Part shown: piece after piece, positions 5,050 to 5,240 of the stretch
Position numbering within the stretch: position 1 is the first letter of the stretch
Layout: each line of letters opens with the position of its first letter
Origin: JAYPUG01 sp038117265
Lineage (GTDB): Bacteria > Pseudomonadota > Alphaproteobacteria > UBA6615
DNA length: 5,240 nt
Direction of reading: 5' to 3'
Assembly: GCA_038117265.1 (NCBI GenBank)
Contig: JAYOFO010000123.1
Location: forward strand, 1 to 5,240
The notes under the pieces: generated by a model
Told to the model about the DNA's origin: nothing
The model's database searches: none
The model's input: the letters and a program-made list of their open reading frames with translations, nothing else
Made by a program: the position numbers and the translations under genes

Positions 5050-5240
5050 TCAACCGTTGAGCGCACGCCAGACCTTCTCGGGCGTCGCCGGCATGTCGAA
5101 GTCGATCGCCTTGCCGCGCTGGGCCAGCACGTCGGCGATGGCGTTCATCAGGGCCGGCAGCGCGCCGGTGATGCCCGCCTCGCCGACGCCCTTGGCGCCC
5201 AGCGGGTTGGCCGGCGACGGCACCTCGTGGAAGTCGACGT
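5050..5240 (-). CDS. Xanthine dehydrogenase-family molybdopterin-binding subunit, C-terminal end (5' end outside window)
   Basis: The last 62 residues of a molybdenum hydroxylase large subunit are visible, read on the minus strand to the TGA at 5052-5050. The segment NPLGAKGVGEAGITGALPAL (visible residues 11-30) is the family's hallmark near the C-terminus. The glutamate of GVGEAG (visible residue 20) matches the catalytic base next to the molybdenum in xanthine dehydrogenase and CO dehydrogenase. The tail DMPATPEKVWRAL (visible residues 48-60) is also typical. The complete enzyme would hydroxylate a substrate with water and pass electrons through FeS and FAD subunits, which are normally encoded nearby. 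The motif that separates true CO dehydrogenase (AYRCSFR) from other members lies outside the window, so the substrate is open. The TauD-like gene follows after 58 bp. Confidence 0.9.
   Translation of the reverse strand, partial: VDFHEVPSPANPLGAKGVGEAGITGALPALMNAIADVLAQRGKAIDFDMPATPEKVWRALNG

Noticed and set aside
4113..5060. Long open frame on the plus strand (315 codons) opposite the dioxygenase
   Set aside because: It is a mirror of the dioxygenase coding sequence, with low-complexity Val/Leu/Arg/Ala composition and no recognisable motif.
1..5240. Mobile element, CRISPR array, tRNA/rRNA, toxin-antitoxin or defence system
   Set aside because: No transposase, integrase, regularly spaced repeats, cloverleaf or nuclease-type motifs were seen. 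All coding space is accounted for by metabolic enzymes, one DM13 protein and one small membrane protein.
5050..5240. Naming the molybdoenzyme as aerobic CO dehydrogenase CoxL
   Set aside because: The diagnostic active-site loop lies outside the window, and the visible GVGEAG tail is shared by the whole xanthine dehydrogenase family.

Overview
The window is GC-rich (clearly above 60%, with strong G/C bias at third codon positions). It carries seven tightly packed protein genes and one small predicted membrane-protein gene. The GC content, the gene families (malonyl-CoA decarboxylase, TauD/TfdA dioxygenase, xanthine-dehydrogenase-type molybdoenzyme, atypical SDR) and the compact spacing suggest a metabolically versatile member of the Pseudomonadota, most likely an alphaproteobacterium. 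That assignment is an inference from family content; no rRNA or other phylogenetic marker is present.

Layout: (1) 1-688, plus strand: the 3' end of an MDR-type quinone/enoyl reductase gene, overlapping by one base a gene for a short secreted DM13-domain protein. (2) 701-1701, minus strand: an SDR-family gene that lacks the catalytic tyrosine, followed 14 bp later by a GTG-started gene for a 94-residue protein with two predicted membrane segments. (3) 1702-1855: a 154-bp divergent intergenic region, the only substantial non-coding stretch, with a tandem 12-mer and small inverted repeats. (4) 1856-4076, plus strand: malonyl-CoA decarboxylase, then a dienelactone-hydrolase-family protein. (5) 4080-5240, minus strand: the 3' end of a molybdopterin-binding large subunit gene (xanthine dehydrogenase/CO dehydrogenase family), followed by a complete TauD/TfdA-type Fe(II)/2-oxoglutarate dioxygenase.

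The shared theme is catabolism of organic acids and CoA thioesters: decarboxylation of malonyl-CoA to acetyl-CoA, hydrolysis, oxygenation and oxidoreduction. The sequence does not show that all the genes serve one pathway. Four transcription units are implied: MDR-DM13 (+), SDR-membrane protein (-), MCD-DLH (+) and molybdoenzyme-TauD (-). Two convergent junctions have gaps of only 12 bp and 3 bp.

I see no mobile element, CRISPR array, tRNA, rRNA, phage gene or recognisable defence system. Nothing here is convincingly a new biological system. The points most worth a second look are the tyrosine-less SDR with its membrane partner, the Shine-Dalgarno-less (possibly leaderless) start of the malonyl-CoA decarboxylase gene, and the repeats between the two divergent genes.
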